DNA of 64,000 nt from positions 1 to 64,000 of the forward strand of contig NZ_FZNS01000014.1 of NCBI RefSeq assembly GCF_900188255.1, read 5' to 3'. Below, in pieces: positions 34,885 through 44,334 of the stretch. The DNA is from Hymenobacter mucosus (lineage in GTDB: Bacteria; Bacteroidota; Bacteroidia; Cytophagales; Hymenobacteraceae). Made by a program: the position numbers and the translations under genes. The notes beneath the pieces were generated by a model, which did no database searches, had not been told where the DNA came from, and was given only the letters and a program-made list of their open reading frames with translations. Each line of letters starts with the position of its first letter. Position 1 is the stretch's first letter.

Positions 34885-35452
34885 GATCAGTTAGAAAGTA
34901 AAGATTAGACAAAAATATATTAGTATCATTCTCTACAATAAATGCCTAATAATCAGAATATTAAACCAGATATTTAATTACATTTCTGTTCAAAAGTAGG
35001 TAAAATAAAATTTAACACAAGATAAAGTTAAAATAGTATTACTGAGGGATATTGCTAGGTGAATACCTTTGCTTATGTCGGTTATCTGTTTAGACTCATT
35101 GAGTAACCTCTGTGCGGCAACAAACCCGAGAACTTCTAGACTAGGTATTTTCTACTTGAATGGAAGACAATGGCTATAGCAGTCCACCTTAACCTGTAGT
35201 TGCTTATCTAGCTGTAATCTTTGGTAATATGATTGTGCTGAAACCAAGGGCGCTGCTGTCCTACTTGGCTGGTGCGCAATGGGCGAACAAGGTACTTCGC
35301 ATCCCGCTCAAGTCACAGGCAAGATATTGAAGTCTTATACTGTACTCCGGGGGCATATTCCAGACCTAGCCAACGCCGCGACACCTCTGTAAAAACCGAT
35401 AAGACTTGTTTTTTTTCTTCTCCCTAAAACTCTCCGCGCTTACGCCAGCAGC
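34885..35452. promoter_or_regulatory. Divergent AT-rich control region
   Basis: A 568-bp region between the AraC gene and the symporter operon, strongly AT-rich over 34885-35060. TACCTTTG at 35064-35071 matches the Bacteroidota -7 consensus TAnnTTTG on the plus strand, but lies 380 bp before the symporter ATG and lacks a well-placed -33 TTG. No coding region is seen. Confidence 0.4.
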
Positions 35453-37285
35453 ATGAGGCTACACTTAATTGATCTTTTAATAATTGCCGCTTATCTGCTG
35501 ATAACCGTACTCATTGGCCTATACTATCGCAAAAAAGCTCGCCAGAACAAGGACAGCTACATGCTAGGCGGCCGCTCCATTCCGTGGTACAAGCTCGGGC
35601 TGAGCGATGCTTCCGACATGTTCGATATCAGCGGCACGATGTGGATGGTGAGTTTGTGCTTTGTGTATGGCATGAAGAGCATCTGGATTCCGTGGCTATG
35701 GCCGGTATTCAACCAAGTGTTTCTAATGATGTATCTCTCACGCTGGCTGCGCCGCTCTAACGCCAGTACCGGCGCCGAGTGGTTGGCCACGCGCTTCGGC
35801 AAAACCGGTCCGGGCGTCACCGCATCGCACCAAGTGGTTATAGCTTTTGCGTTGCTGAGTTGTCTGGGCTTTCTGGCCTATGGTTTCGTGGGGCTGGGCA
35901 AGTTTATCGAGATTTTTGTTCCCTGGGAGTTGGTGCGCGACTACGTGCCGTTTGTGGTGGCACCGCAGTATGTGCCGCACGTCTACGGCATCGTGTTTAC
36001 CCTGTTTGCAATGTTCTACTCCATTATTGGGGGAATGCACAGCATTGTACTAGGAGATATGATTAAGTACGCCATCATGACGGTGGCTTGCTTTTCTATT
36101 GCAATTATTGCCTATATCCAGCTGCAAGGCAAGCAGTTAGCAGTGCCAGAAGGATGGTTCAATCCTTTCTTCGGTTGGCGGCTAGGCCTTGACTGGTCGC
36201 GCCTGATTCCGGAGGTCAACAGCAAGATTGCCAGCGACGGCTACTCCCTGTTTGGCCTGTTCTTCATGATGATGGCCTTCAAGGGTATGTTTGCCTCACT
36301 GGCTGGCCCGGCGCCGAACTACGACATGCAGAAGATTCTCTCGACTCGCTCGCCGGAGGAAGCCAGCAAAATGAGCGGCTTCGTGTCCATTATTCTGCTC
36401 CCCATCCGCTACTCTCTCATTATTGGCCTCACGGTGCTGGGGTTGCTCTATTACCGCCAGATGAATCTGACGGACTCCACTGGCAGCATCGACTTCGAGC
36501 GAATTTTGCCAGCTGCTATCAATAATTTCCTGCCTACTGGCCTGTTAGGGCTGGTGCTCACGGGGTTGCTGGGTGCTTTCATGGGCACGTTCAGCGGCAC
36601 TGTAAATGCTGCGCAGGCCTACATTGTAAACGATATTTACCTGAAGTACCTCAACCCTACCGCTACTACCCGTCAGATTATTTCCTTAAACTACGTGGTA
36701 GGCATACTGGTGGTGGTGGTGGGCGTGGTGTTGGGGTTCTTTGCCAAAGATGTGAACAGCGTGCTGCAATTCATCGTGTCGGCGCTGTATGGGGGGTATA
36801 TTGCTTCTAACATGTTGAAGTGGTACTGGTGGCGCTTCAATGCCACCGGCTTTTTCTGGGGAATGCTGATAGGCATTGTGGCCGCTATGCTGTTTGGATT
36901 TTTCATTCCTGCTGGCAACCTGCTTTACTTTTTTCCACTGCTGTTTGTCATCTCATTAGCCGGATCGGTGGTAGGCTCCTATGCCACGCCCCCCACCGAT
37001 GCCGCGGTGCTTACCAACTTTTACCGCACGGTACGGCCTTGGGGCTTTTGGGGCCCTGTGCATGCACAGGTAGTAGCTGGGGACCCCTCGTTTCAGCCCA
37101 ACCGCAACTTTCGGCTGAATATGTTCAATGTGGTGCTGGGCATCATTGCGCAGCTGTGCTTAACTATTCTTCCTATGTACCTGATTCTGATGCAGCAGCT
37201 ACCGTTGCTTATCACAGTGGGTATACTGGCCGTGCTAGTCGTTATTCTGAAAAAAACCTGGTGGGACCAGCTCAGTGCCTACTAA
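35453..37285 (+). CDS. Sodium:solute symporter (SSS family), probable mannobiose importer
   Basis: A 610-residue inner-membrane protein of the sodium/solute symporter family with about 13-14 hydrophobic helices. Family features are the N-terminal LIDLLIIAAYLLITVLIGLYYRKKA, the cytoplasmic DSYMLGGRSIPWYKLGLSDASDMFDISG (the [S]Y[F]LGGRS-type loop) and LGAFMGTFSGTVNAAQAYIVNDIY in the core. It heads an operon with a mannosylglucose phosphorylase (91 bp downstream) and a 2-epimerase. In Bacteroides a transporter accompanies the same enzyme pair. It is therefore the likely importer of beta-1,4-mannobiose or related disaccharides. Substrate is inferred from context. Confidence 0.88.
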   Translation: MRLHLIDLLIIAAYLLITVLIGLYYRKKARQNKDSYMLGGRSIPWYKLGLSDASDMFDISGTMWMVSLCFVYGMKSIWIPWLWPVFNQVFLMMYLSRWLRRSNASTGAEWLATRFGKTGPGVTASHQVVIAFALLSCLGFLAYGFVGLGKFIEIFVPWELVRDYVPFVVAPQYVPHVYGIVFTLFAMFYSIIGGMHSIVLGDMIKYAIMTVACFSIAIIAYIQLQGKQLAVPEGWFNPFFGWRLGLDWSRLIPEVNSKIASDGYSLFGLFFMMMAFKGMFASLAGPAPNYDMQKILSTRSPEEASKMSGFVSIILLPIRYSLIIGLTVLGLLYYRQMNLTDSTGSIDFERILPAAINNFLPTGLLGLVLTGLLGAFMGTFSGTVNAAQAYIVNDIYLKYLNPTATTRQIISLNYVVGILVVVVGVVLGFFAKDVNSVLQFIVSALYGGYIASNMLKWYWWRFNATGFFWGMLIGIVAAMLFGFFIPAGNLLYFFPLLFVISLAGSVVGSYATPPTDAAVLTNFYRTVRPWGFWGPVHAQVVAGDPSFQPNRNFRLNMFNVVLGIIAQLCLTILPMYLILMQQLPLLITVGILAVLVVILKKTWWDQLSAY

Positions 37286-37376
37286 GGCGCCACTGCCGCT
37301 TACCGCTTTGCTACGCCTCCGCAGCAGTCAACTGCTTAAATAGGAAACCGTCCCACTCATTTTCGGTGATAACGCT

Positions 37377-38603
37377 ATGACTACTCTTTTTGACAACCGT
37401 TTTCGCGCGCTACACGCCCACCACGAATGCCTACTGTCGGCTGCTAACCTTCCGGAAGAGCTAGGCAACGGCGTTATCAAACGCTACCAGCACCCCGTAC
37501 TAACAGCAGCCCACACGCCCCTTACCTGGCGCTACGACCTGAATCCTGATACCAACCCATACTGCATGGAACGTATCGGTATCAACGCGGCCTTCAACTC
37601 AGGCGCTATCAAGTGGAACGACAAGTATGTGTTAGTAGCGCGGGTAGAGGGTACAGACCGTAAATCGTTCTTCGCAGTGGCCGAAAGCCCCAACGGCGTC
37701 GATAATTTTCGGTTTTGGGAGTATCCCATTGTGCTTCCTGAAACCGACGAGCCGGAAACGAACATCTACGACATGCGCCTGACGAGGCACGCAGATGGCT
37801 GGATATACGGCCTGTTCTGTACCGAGCGCCGCGACCCCACCGCCCCCACCGCCGACCAGTCGGCTGCCGTGGCGCGTTGCGGTATTGCCCGCACCAAAGA
37901 TCTGGTAACGTGGGAGCGGCTGGGCGATTTGAAAACCAACTCGGCGCAGCAACGCAACGTGGTGCTACACCCCGAGTTTGTGGAAGGCAAATATGCCTTT
38001 TATACGCGCCCACAGGATAGCTTTATTGAGGCAGGTAGGGGTGGCGGCATTGGGTTTGCGCTTTCTGGCTCCATCGAGCAGGCTGAGGTGACGGAGGAAG
38101 TCATTATAGACCCAAAACGCTACCATACTGTGTATGAAGCCAAGAATGGCCTAGGGCCTGCCCCCATCAAAACCGAGCAGGGCTGGCTGCACCTCGCCCA
38201 TGGCGTACGCAATACAGCCGCCGGTCTGCGCTACGTGCTCTACCTGTTCATGACCGATCTACACGACCTTACCCGGATTATTCATAAGCCCGCCGGCTAC
38301 TTTATTGCGCCGGAAGGGGAGGAGCGCATCGGGGACGTCTCGAACGTGGTGTTCAGCAATGGTTGGATTGCGGATGCTAATGGTCAAGTGTTCATCTACT
38401 ATGGCTCTTCCGATACTCGTATGCACGTGGCTACCTCCACCATCGATCAACTTGTAGACTACGTGACGAATACACCCGAAGACGGGCTGCAGTCCCATTC
38501 TTCGGCACAGGCCATCTGCGAGTTGATCAGCCGTAACAAAGCTTTTCCTCGCGCCAGCCATCCTTTTTCCACTGCTACGCACTATAATGGGGTAGGGCAG
38601 TAG
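37377..38603 (+). CDS. GH130 4-O-beta-mannosyl-glucose phosphorylase
   Basis: A 408-residue cytoplasmic GH130 enzyme, matching subfamily 1 in length and motifs: NPDTNPYCMERIGINAAFNSGAIKWNDKYVLVARVEG, then ETNIYDMRLTRHADGWIYGLFCTERRD, where Asp132 corresponds to the catalytic Asp of the family, and QRNVVLHPEFVEGKYAFYTRP. The reaction is phosphorolysis of beta-1,4-mannosyl-glucose to mannose-1-phosphate and glucose. The epimerase encoded 66 bp downstream makes this substrate from mannobiose. This pairing is established for beta-mannan catabolism in Bacteroides fragilis and Ruminococcus albus. Confidence 0.92.
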   Translation: MTTLFDNRFRALHAHHECLLSAANLPEELGNGVIKRYQHPVLTAAHTPLTWRYDLNPDTNPYCMERIGINAAFNSGAIKWNDKYVLVARVEGTDRKSFFAVAESPNGVDNFRFWEYPIVLPETDEPETNIYDMRLTRHADGWIYGLFCTERRDPTAPTADQSAAVARCGIARTKDLVTWERLGDLKTNSAQQRNVVLHPEFVEGKYAFYTRPQDSFIEAGRGGGIGFALSGSIEQAEVTEEVIIDPKRYHTVYEAKNGLGPAPIKTEQGWLHLAHGVRNTAAGLRYVLYLFMTDLHDLTRIIHKPAGYFIAPEGEERIGDVSNVVFSNGWIADANGQVFIYYGSSDTRMHVATSTIDQLVDYVTNTPEDGLQSHSSAQAICELISRNKAFPRASHPFSTATHYNGVGQ

Positions 38604-38669
38604 GGGCGGCTAGTAGGGCAGCCCTACCGCGCCATATCCAGGGGTTTCTCATTTATTCTGTCTTCTGCC

Positions 38670-39869
38670 ATGCACCTCACCAACTCGTTTCAACGTGAGC
38701 TGTCTGCTATTCTTTCCTACTGGAGTACGCACACGCTGGATGAAGAATACGGCGGTTTTCAAGGCAAAATAGATAGCGACAATCGCGTGGTACCCTACGC
38801 CCCGAAAGGCTCGGTGCTGCATGCCCGCATTCTATGGACGTTCTCGGCTGCTTACAACGCTACCCATCATGCCGACTACCTGCCGCTGGCCACCCGCGCT
38901 TTCGACTACATAACGCAGTATTTTATTGATTCTGAGCATAGCGGTGTGTATTGGACAGTCGATTATCGGGGGCAGCCGCTAGACACTAAAAAGCAAATCT
39001 ATGCGCTGGCATTTGCGCTCTATGGAGTGTCGGAATACTACCTAGCCAGTGGCAATGTACAAGCCCTGGCGTTGGCGCAGGAGCTGTTTCGTACCATTGA
39101 ACAACACAGCTACGATGCAGAACATGGAGGATACCTAGAAGCGTTGGCCCGTGACTGGACCCCCCTGAATGATCTGCGCCTGAGCGCTAAAGACGCCAAC
39201 GAGAAGAAAACTACAAATACGCACCTACACGTGCTGGAAGCGTATGCCAACCTATACCGGGCATGGCCAGAGGCGCTACTAAAGCAGCGAATTGTCGAAT
39301 TGTTGGCCCTCTTCGCCGACCACATTGTCGACCCCACGACCTACCACATGCACTTGTTTTTTAATGAGCAGTGGGTGGCACGGCCCGATGTTATTTCCTA
39401 CGGGCACGAAATTGAAGCAGCCTGGCTGCTGTTGGACGCGGCCAAGCTGATAGGGGAGGAGACCTTAATTATTCGTTTTCAGCAATTTGCAGTAGCACTG
39501 GCCCGCGCTGCCGCCGAAGGTGTCGCTGCCGACGGTGGGTTAAACTATGAATACGATCCAGCCCAGCAACACATGGTAGCCGAAAAGCACTGGTGGGTGC
39601 AGGCCGAGGCCATGGTTGGTTTTCTTAATGCGTTTGAGTTGACGAAAGAGGAGCAGTTTTACGACTACTTCCTGACTACCTGGGAATTTACGCAACGCCA
39701 TCTCATCGACCACGAACACGGTGAATGGCAATGGGGCATCAACGCCGACCACAGCGTGATGCCAGGACAGGATAAAGCCGGCCTGTGGAAATGCCCCTAC
39801 CACAACAGCCGCGCCTGTCTGGAGATTCTGAAGCGGCTGGCAAACATGCTTTCATCAACACCTAAGTAG
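38670..39869 (+). CDS. Cellobiose/mannobiose 2-epimerase (AGE superfamily)
   Basis: A 399-residue cytoplasmic (alpha/alpha)6-barrel enzyme of the N-acylglucosamine 2-epimerase superfamily. Conserved catalytic histidines appear as His185 (TTNTHLHVLEAYANLYR), His246 (SYGHEIEAAWLL) and His378 (WKCPYHNSRACLE), together with WWVQAEAMVGFLN. The spacing is that of cellobiose 2-epimerases. Coupled to GH130, it would convert beta-1,4-mannobiose to mannosylglucose. Last gene of the symporter-GH130-epimerase operon. Confidence 0.92.
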   Translation: MHLTNSFQRELSAILSYWSTHTLDEEYGGFQGKIDSDNRVVPYAPKGSVLHARILWTFSAAYNATHHADYLPLATRAFDYITQYFIDSEHSGVYWTVDYRGQPLDTKKQIYALAFALYGVSEYYLASGNVQALALAQELFRTIEQHSYDAEHGGYLEALARDWTPLNDLRLSAKDANEKKTTNTHLHVLEAYANLYRAWPEALLKQRIVELLALFADHIVDPTTYHMHLFFNEQWVARPDVISYGHEIEAAWLLLDAAKLIGEETLIIRFQQFAVALARAAAEGVAADGGLNYEYDPAQQHMVAEKHWWVQAEAMVGFLNAFELTKEEQFYDYFLTTWEFTQRHLIDHEHGEWQWGINADHSVMPGQDKAGLWKCPYHNSRACLEILKRLANMLSSTPK

Positions 39870-41105
39870 GTAAGTGTTGCCGTTCCTTTAAAACCAGGCG
39901 TACAAGTTTATTTCGTTACCGCCAGGGCTATTCTTGTCCCATATAGGTAGTGCGCCCCACCGTGTAGCTCAGATGACCAACCTGTGTGCTAGCAAACAGG
40001 TCAAAGTTGACGGTATTATGTATAGGGGCTGCTCGTGTTGAATTGAATGCTAACATGAATGGCAAGAAGTTACCTTGCCTTTTTGCTCACACATACCGCT
40101 GCTTAAGTTGATAACTGATGGTGTAAGCCAGAGAACTTGAACGTATCAAACGATGAGCGATACGGAATGGTGTTGGCTGAATAACAAAGGATAGATTATA
40201 TCTAAAACAAATGAGTTTTATGCCTACAAAAAGCTAAAATAGTATCATATTTTAATTTGGTTATTTGTCTGTCATGCATATGAATATGATAAGGGTATGA
40301 CAGACCATATACCTATTTGACTTTATGTCTCCTGAAGAGATAACGCAAGGTTCTATTATCTGGAGATAGGCTGCCATTGATGTGCAGAGGCCATAATTGT
40401 CCTGCAAATCATTAATTAAAGTCGTATATAAACGGAAGAGTAATTCCTCGTACTAGAAAAATATACTTTTTTTCTGTTGAGATAGAGTTGTGCTATAGGA
40501 AGATTTTGAAGCAATACAATAGGTGTAAAATTTTGTCATTTGTTTAAAAATGATAAAGTAGATGTCATAAAAGTATCATAAAAGAAATATGATTTTTTTA
40601 GCATAAGAGTATTTATAAGTTAATCCTTGGTGATGCACCATTGTACTTTACAAGTAGCGGGAGAGCTGGTGTGTATTAAGGGTAGATTGTTTGTTGCTTT
40701 TTCATTACTAAATCGATTTAGATTTATCGTAAATTTTCATTGCAAACGGTTTCTAGTCCTGTACAGCTGTGTTTAAGTTCACCTAAGCACAAACTCCCTT
40801 AGAGATATTTTTTGCTAGCAACGCGTTTACAGTCAATAGTTAATGCTAAGCTGTTTCTGTTTATATGTCATAGAAGCTACGCTCCGTAGCCCTGTCATCG
40901 ACAGTTATGCGAAGGCTTTAGAGGATAAGTGACTCTCTATCCGTCGACGCAAGGAAGTAAGCGCCAGTAAGTAGCTTGTTTGCATCATTTTGCCTCTTGA
41001 TGCGAGGTTGTTCTCCTGTTCTCAAAAACTAGGGGCAGAGACTTTCATGCCTTCTGTTTTCTGCACACTACCCCCAAAAATTCCCACAACTACTCATTTC
41101 CCTCT
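39870..41105. promoter_or_regulatory. 1.2-kb AT-rich region upstream of the mannan SusC
   Basis: There is no supported gene in this 1236-bp stretch, which is strikingly AT-rich from about 40200 to 40750 compared with the flanking genes. It must contain the end of the epimerase operon and the promoter and leader of the SusC operon. Visible details are AAACGGTTT at 40744-40752, a small palindrome resembling a LacI-type half-operator core. I could not place a convincing TAnnTTTG box. Confidence 0.4.
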
Positions 41106-44100
41106 ATGAAGAAGCCTTTACCTCTTCTCTGTCTACTCATACTGCTGCTAATTTCAGTAGAATCCTGGGCGCAAGCTGTTATAAAAGGAACTGTTACAGG
41201 TGTGACAGATAACAGTGGTTTGCCAGGCGTTAGTATAGCTGTAAAAGGCACCAGCACGGGCACTATAACAGATGCTCAGGGAGCCTACTCGCTAACTCTT
41301 CCTGCGGGTAGCAACACGCTGGTTTTCTCCTTTATAGGATATGAAACCAAAGAAATAACGGCAAACGCCTCATCTACAGTTAATGTGCGGCTAAAAACCG
41401 ACCAGAAGGCCCTAGAAGAGGTTGTTGTTATTGGCTACGGCTCAGTAAAAAAGAGCGACGTGACCGGGGCCGTATCATCCGTGAAAACCGAGGACATCCT
41501 GAAGACCATTCCTACCAGCATCAACCAAGGGCTGCAAGGACAAGTGGCGGGCGTGCAGGTGAACCGCAGCGACGGAGCCCCCGGCGCGGGTATCAGCCTG
41601 ACCATTCGTGGTGCAAATTCCTTTACGGGTAGTGAGCCGCTGTATGTGATTGATGGTATTCCGTTTACCTCGCCCACACCTACCGGTTCTTCCGTTGGCG
41701 GGGCCAACCCATCGGGCGGGGCAGGGCAGTCGACCAACGCCTTGTCCTACATCAACCCCCAGGATATTGAGTCGATGGAAATCCTGAAGGATGCATCGGC
41801 TACCGCCATCTACGGCTCACGCGGGGCCAACGGCGTAGTGCTGATTACTACTAAGAAGGGCAAGACCGACAAAGACCGCATCGAGCTAGTGGCTAACACA
41901 AGCGTTTCGGAAATTTCCAAGCGCGTCAACATGCTCAACGCCTATCAGTACGCCCAGTTTCAGAATGAGGCGCAGCGCAACGCTGAAATCTACAACGGCT
42001 ACGCACCGAACACGCTGCCTTTCCCCGGCATCCAGGGATTCGACCCAACTATTGGCGACTCGACCTACCTGCCAGCCCCAGAAGACTTCCTGAACGGCAC
42101 GGCCGGCGACTCCTACCCAGACGGCTTCACAGGTACCAACTGGCAGGATCAAATCTTCCGCCGGGCTCTCACCAAGGACTATACCCTGCGCATGTCGGGC
42201 GGCAGCGACAAAGGCACCTACTCGGTGTCGGGCAACATGCTGGATCAGCAGGGTATTATCGTCAACTCAGGCTTTAAGCGCTACGGCTTGCAGGCTAACA
42301 TTGTGCGGAAAGTGCACAAGTGGATTGAGTTAGGTACCAACAACAATATCAGCTTCACAACCTACAACCTGGGCAAAACCAACTCCAACGGCAACGAGGC
42401 CAGCATCATCAGCTCGGCGCTGGTGTTCCCGCCTACCTATCCGGTATCCTCCCCCCAGTCGAAAGCACGGGAAGACAATACCTCCTGGTACGCCGCTGCT
42501 AACCCCTACAACTACACCCGCACAGCCAAGGACCAGACCCACTCTACAGGTATCTACTCCTCGACATACGCGCAGCTGACGTTTACCGACTATCTCTCTT
42601 TCCGGCAGAACCTGGGGGTGAACTACAATGTGAACAACCGGGAAGTGTACTACAGCCGCCGCTTGCAGGAGGCGCGCACCACTAATGGCTACGCCTACTC
42701 TGCGGATGATACGTGGCGTGGCATTACGCTGGAATCTATCCTGAATTTCAACCGCACCTTTCACCAGGACCACAGCGTCAATGCCGTAGCAGCCGTAACG
42801 CGGGAAACGGGCTACTCCTATTACCGCAACATGTCGGTGCGCGGCTTCCCCGACGACTTGCTGCAAAACAACAATATCAGTGCTGGTCTCAACCAGAAGA
42901 CCTTGGGCAGTGGCAAGTCGGAAAACGGGTTGTTCTCTATGCTGGGCCGCGTCAACTACAGCTACAAAGGCAAGTACCTGGCTACAGCTTCGTTCCGCCG
43001 CGATGGTTCCAGCCGCTTCACCACCCGCAATAAGTACGCAAACTTCTCTTCGTTTGCGCTGGCCTGGAATGCGGGCGACGAAACCTTTGTGCAGGACATG
43101 AACCTGTTTAGCACCCTGAAATTTCGGGTGGGCTACGGCCAGACGGGCAACCAGGGCATTGGGTCCTACCGCTCCCTACCCTATTTCGCATTTTCGGCCT
43201 ACCCCATCAACGGCACATTGCAGCCCGGCTATGCCGACGTAACCTGGCGCGGTCCGGCCGATGTGAACCTGCGGTGGGAAACTACGGACCAAGTAAATGC
43301 CGGCGTGGATATGGGCTTTATGCAGAACCGCTTCACGGTGACAGTGGATGTGTACAAGAAAAAGACCCACGACCTGTTGCAGCCCATCCAGATTCCGAAC
43401 AGCACAGGCTTTACTACCCAACTCACCAACTTCGGCACCGTGGAGAACAAGGGCCTGGAAATCTCCGGCATTGGCGCACTCGTAACGACGCCGCGTTTCA
43501 ACTGGAATCTCAACGCCAACATCTCTTTCAACCGCAACCAGATGCTGGATCTGCCCGGCGACCAGTTTGCCGGTAGCCTCTACAACAACTTCGACAACTT
43601 CTTCCTGCAGCGCAACGGACAGCCCATTGGTACGGTGTACGGCTTCGTGGAAGACGGTTTTTACGACAACTTAGCGGAGGTAGTGGCCGACCCCTACTAC
43701 GCGGGCCAGTCGGAGGAAGTACAGCGCATGATGATTGGGGAAATCAAGTACAAAAACTTCGATGAAGACCCCGCCATTACGGCCAATGACCGCCGGATCA
43801 TTGGCAATACGAACGCGAAATACAACTTCGGTGTCACTAACAGCTTCTCGTACCGGAACTTCAACCTGAGCGTGTTCTTCCAGGGCGTACAGGGCAACGA
43901 CATTGTAAATACCAACCTGTACCAGATTCGGATGGGCAAGGTGGCCAACATCCCCCAGTTTGTGTACGACGGACGGTGGACGCCCGAAAATGCCGCCAAC
44001 GCTACCTGGCCGAAGGCCCTGGCCGCTGATACGCGCCAGCCACGCCTCTCAGACCGTCTGGTGCAGGATGGCTCCTATGTGCGCCTGAAGAATATCAACG

Positions 44101-44306
44101 TGGGTTACGTCTTCAAGAACCTAGCCCCCTTCATTGATGCCATTAACGTGTACGCCAGCGTTAGCAACGTGCTGACCTTCACCAAATACAAGTGGTACGA
44201 TCCGGACGTTAACGCCTTCGGCAGTGATGCTTCCCGCCGTGGTGTTGACATGAATTCCTACCCCAACAGCCGCACCTTCACCCTGGGGGTAAGCGCTGGC
44301 TTCTAA
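41106..44306 (+). CDS. SusC-like TonB-dependent transporter (mannan locus)
   Basis: A 1066-residue SusC protein. It has a signal peptide (MKKPLPLLCLLILLLISVESWAQ), a carboxypeptidase-regulatory-like domain (IKGTVTGVTDNSGLPGVSIAVKG), a plug with LEEVVVIGYGSVKKSDVTGAVSSV, PLYVIDGIPF and LKDASATAIYGSRGANGVVLITTKKG, then the barrel, ending RTFTLGVSAGF. It would import mannan oligosaccharides across the outer membrane with the SusD-like partner encoded 28 bp downstream. First gene of an operon reading into the binding protein and hydrolases. Confidence 0.94.
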   Translation: MKKPLPLLCLLILLLISVESWAQAVIKGTVTGVTDNSGLPGVSIAVKGTSTGTITDAQGAYSLTLPAGSNTLVFSFIGYETKEITANASSTVNVRLKTDQKALEEVVVIGYGSVKKSDVTGAVSSVKTEDILKTIPTSINQGLQGQVAGVQVNRSDGAPGAGISLTIRGANSFTGSEPLYVIDGIPFTSPTPTGSSVGGANPSGGAGQSTNALSYINPQDIESMEILKDASATAIYGSRGANGVVLITTKKGKTDKDRIELVANTSVSEISKRVNMLNAYQYAQFQNEAQRNAEIYNGYAPNTLPFPGIQGFDPTIGDSTYLPAPEDFLNGTAGDSYPDGFTGTNWQDQIFRRALTKDYTLRMSGGSDKGTYSVSGNMLDQQGIIVNSGFKRYGLQANIVRKVHKWIELGTNNNISFTTYNLGKTNSNGNEASIISSALVFPPTYPVSSPQSKAREDNTSWYAAANPYNYTRTAKDQTHSTGIYSSTYAQLTFTDYLSFRQNLGVNYNVNNREVYYSRRLQEARTTNGYAYSADDTWRGITLESILNFNRTFHQDHSVNAVAAVTRETGYSYYRNMSVRGFPDDLLQNNNISAGLNQKTLGSGKSENGLFSMLGRVNYSYKGKYLATASFRRDGSSRFTTRNKYANFSSFALAWNAGDETFVQDMNLFSTLKFRVGYGQTGNQGIGSYRSLPYFAFSAYPINGTLQPGYADVTWRGPADVNLRWETTDQVNAGVDMGFMQNRFTVTVDVYKKKTHDLLQPIQIPNSTGFTTQLTNFGTVENKGLEISGIGALVTTPRFNWNLNANISFNRNQMLDLPGDQFAGSLYNNFDNFFLQRNGQPIGTVYGFVEDGFYDNLAEVVADPYYAGQSEEVQRMMIGEIKYKNFDEDPAITANDRRIIGNTNAKYNFGVTNSFSYRNFNLSVFFQGVQGNDIVNTNLYQIRMGKVANIPQFVYDGRWTPENAANATWPKALAADTRQPRLSDRLVQDGSYVRLKNINVGYVFKNLAPFIDAINVYASVSNVLTFTKYKWYDPDVNAFGSDASRRGVDMNSYPNSRTFTLGVSAGF

Positions 44307-44334
44307 TCTCAAGACCTAGGTAGTCTCTCATCAG

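Noticed and set aside
40744..40752. AAACGGTTT as a LacI-family operator
   Set aside because: The palindrome is only 9 bp and does not extend. No LacI-type repressor gene is present in the window.
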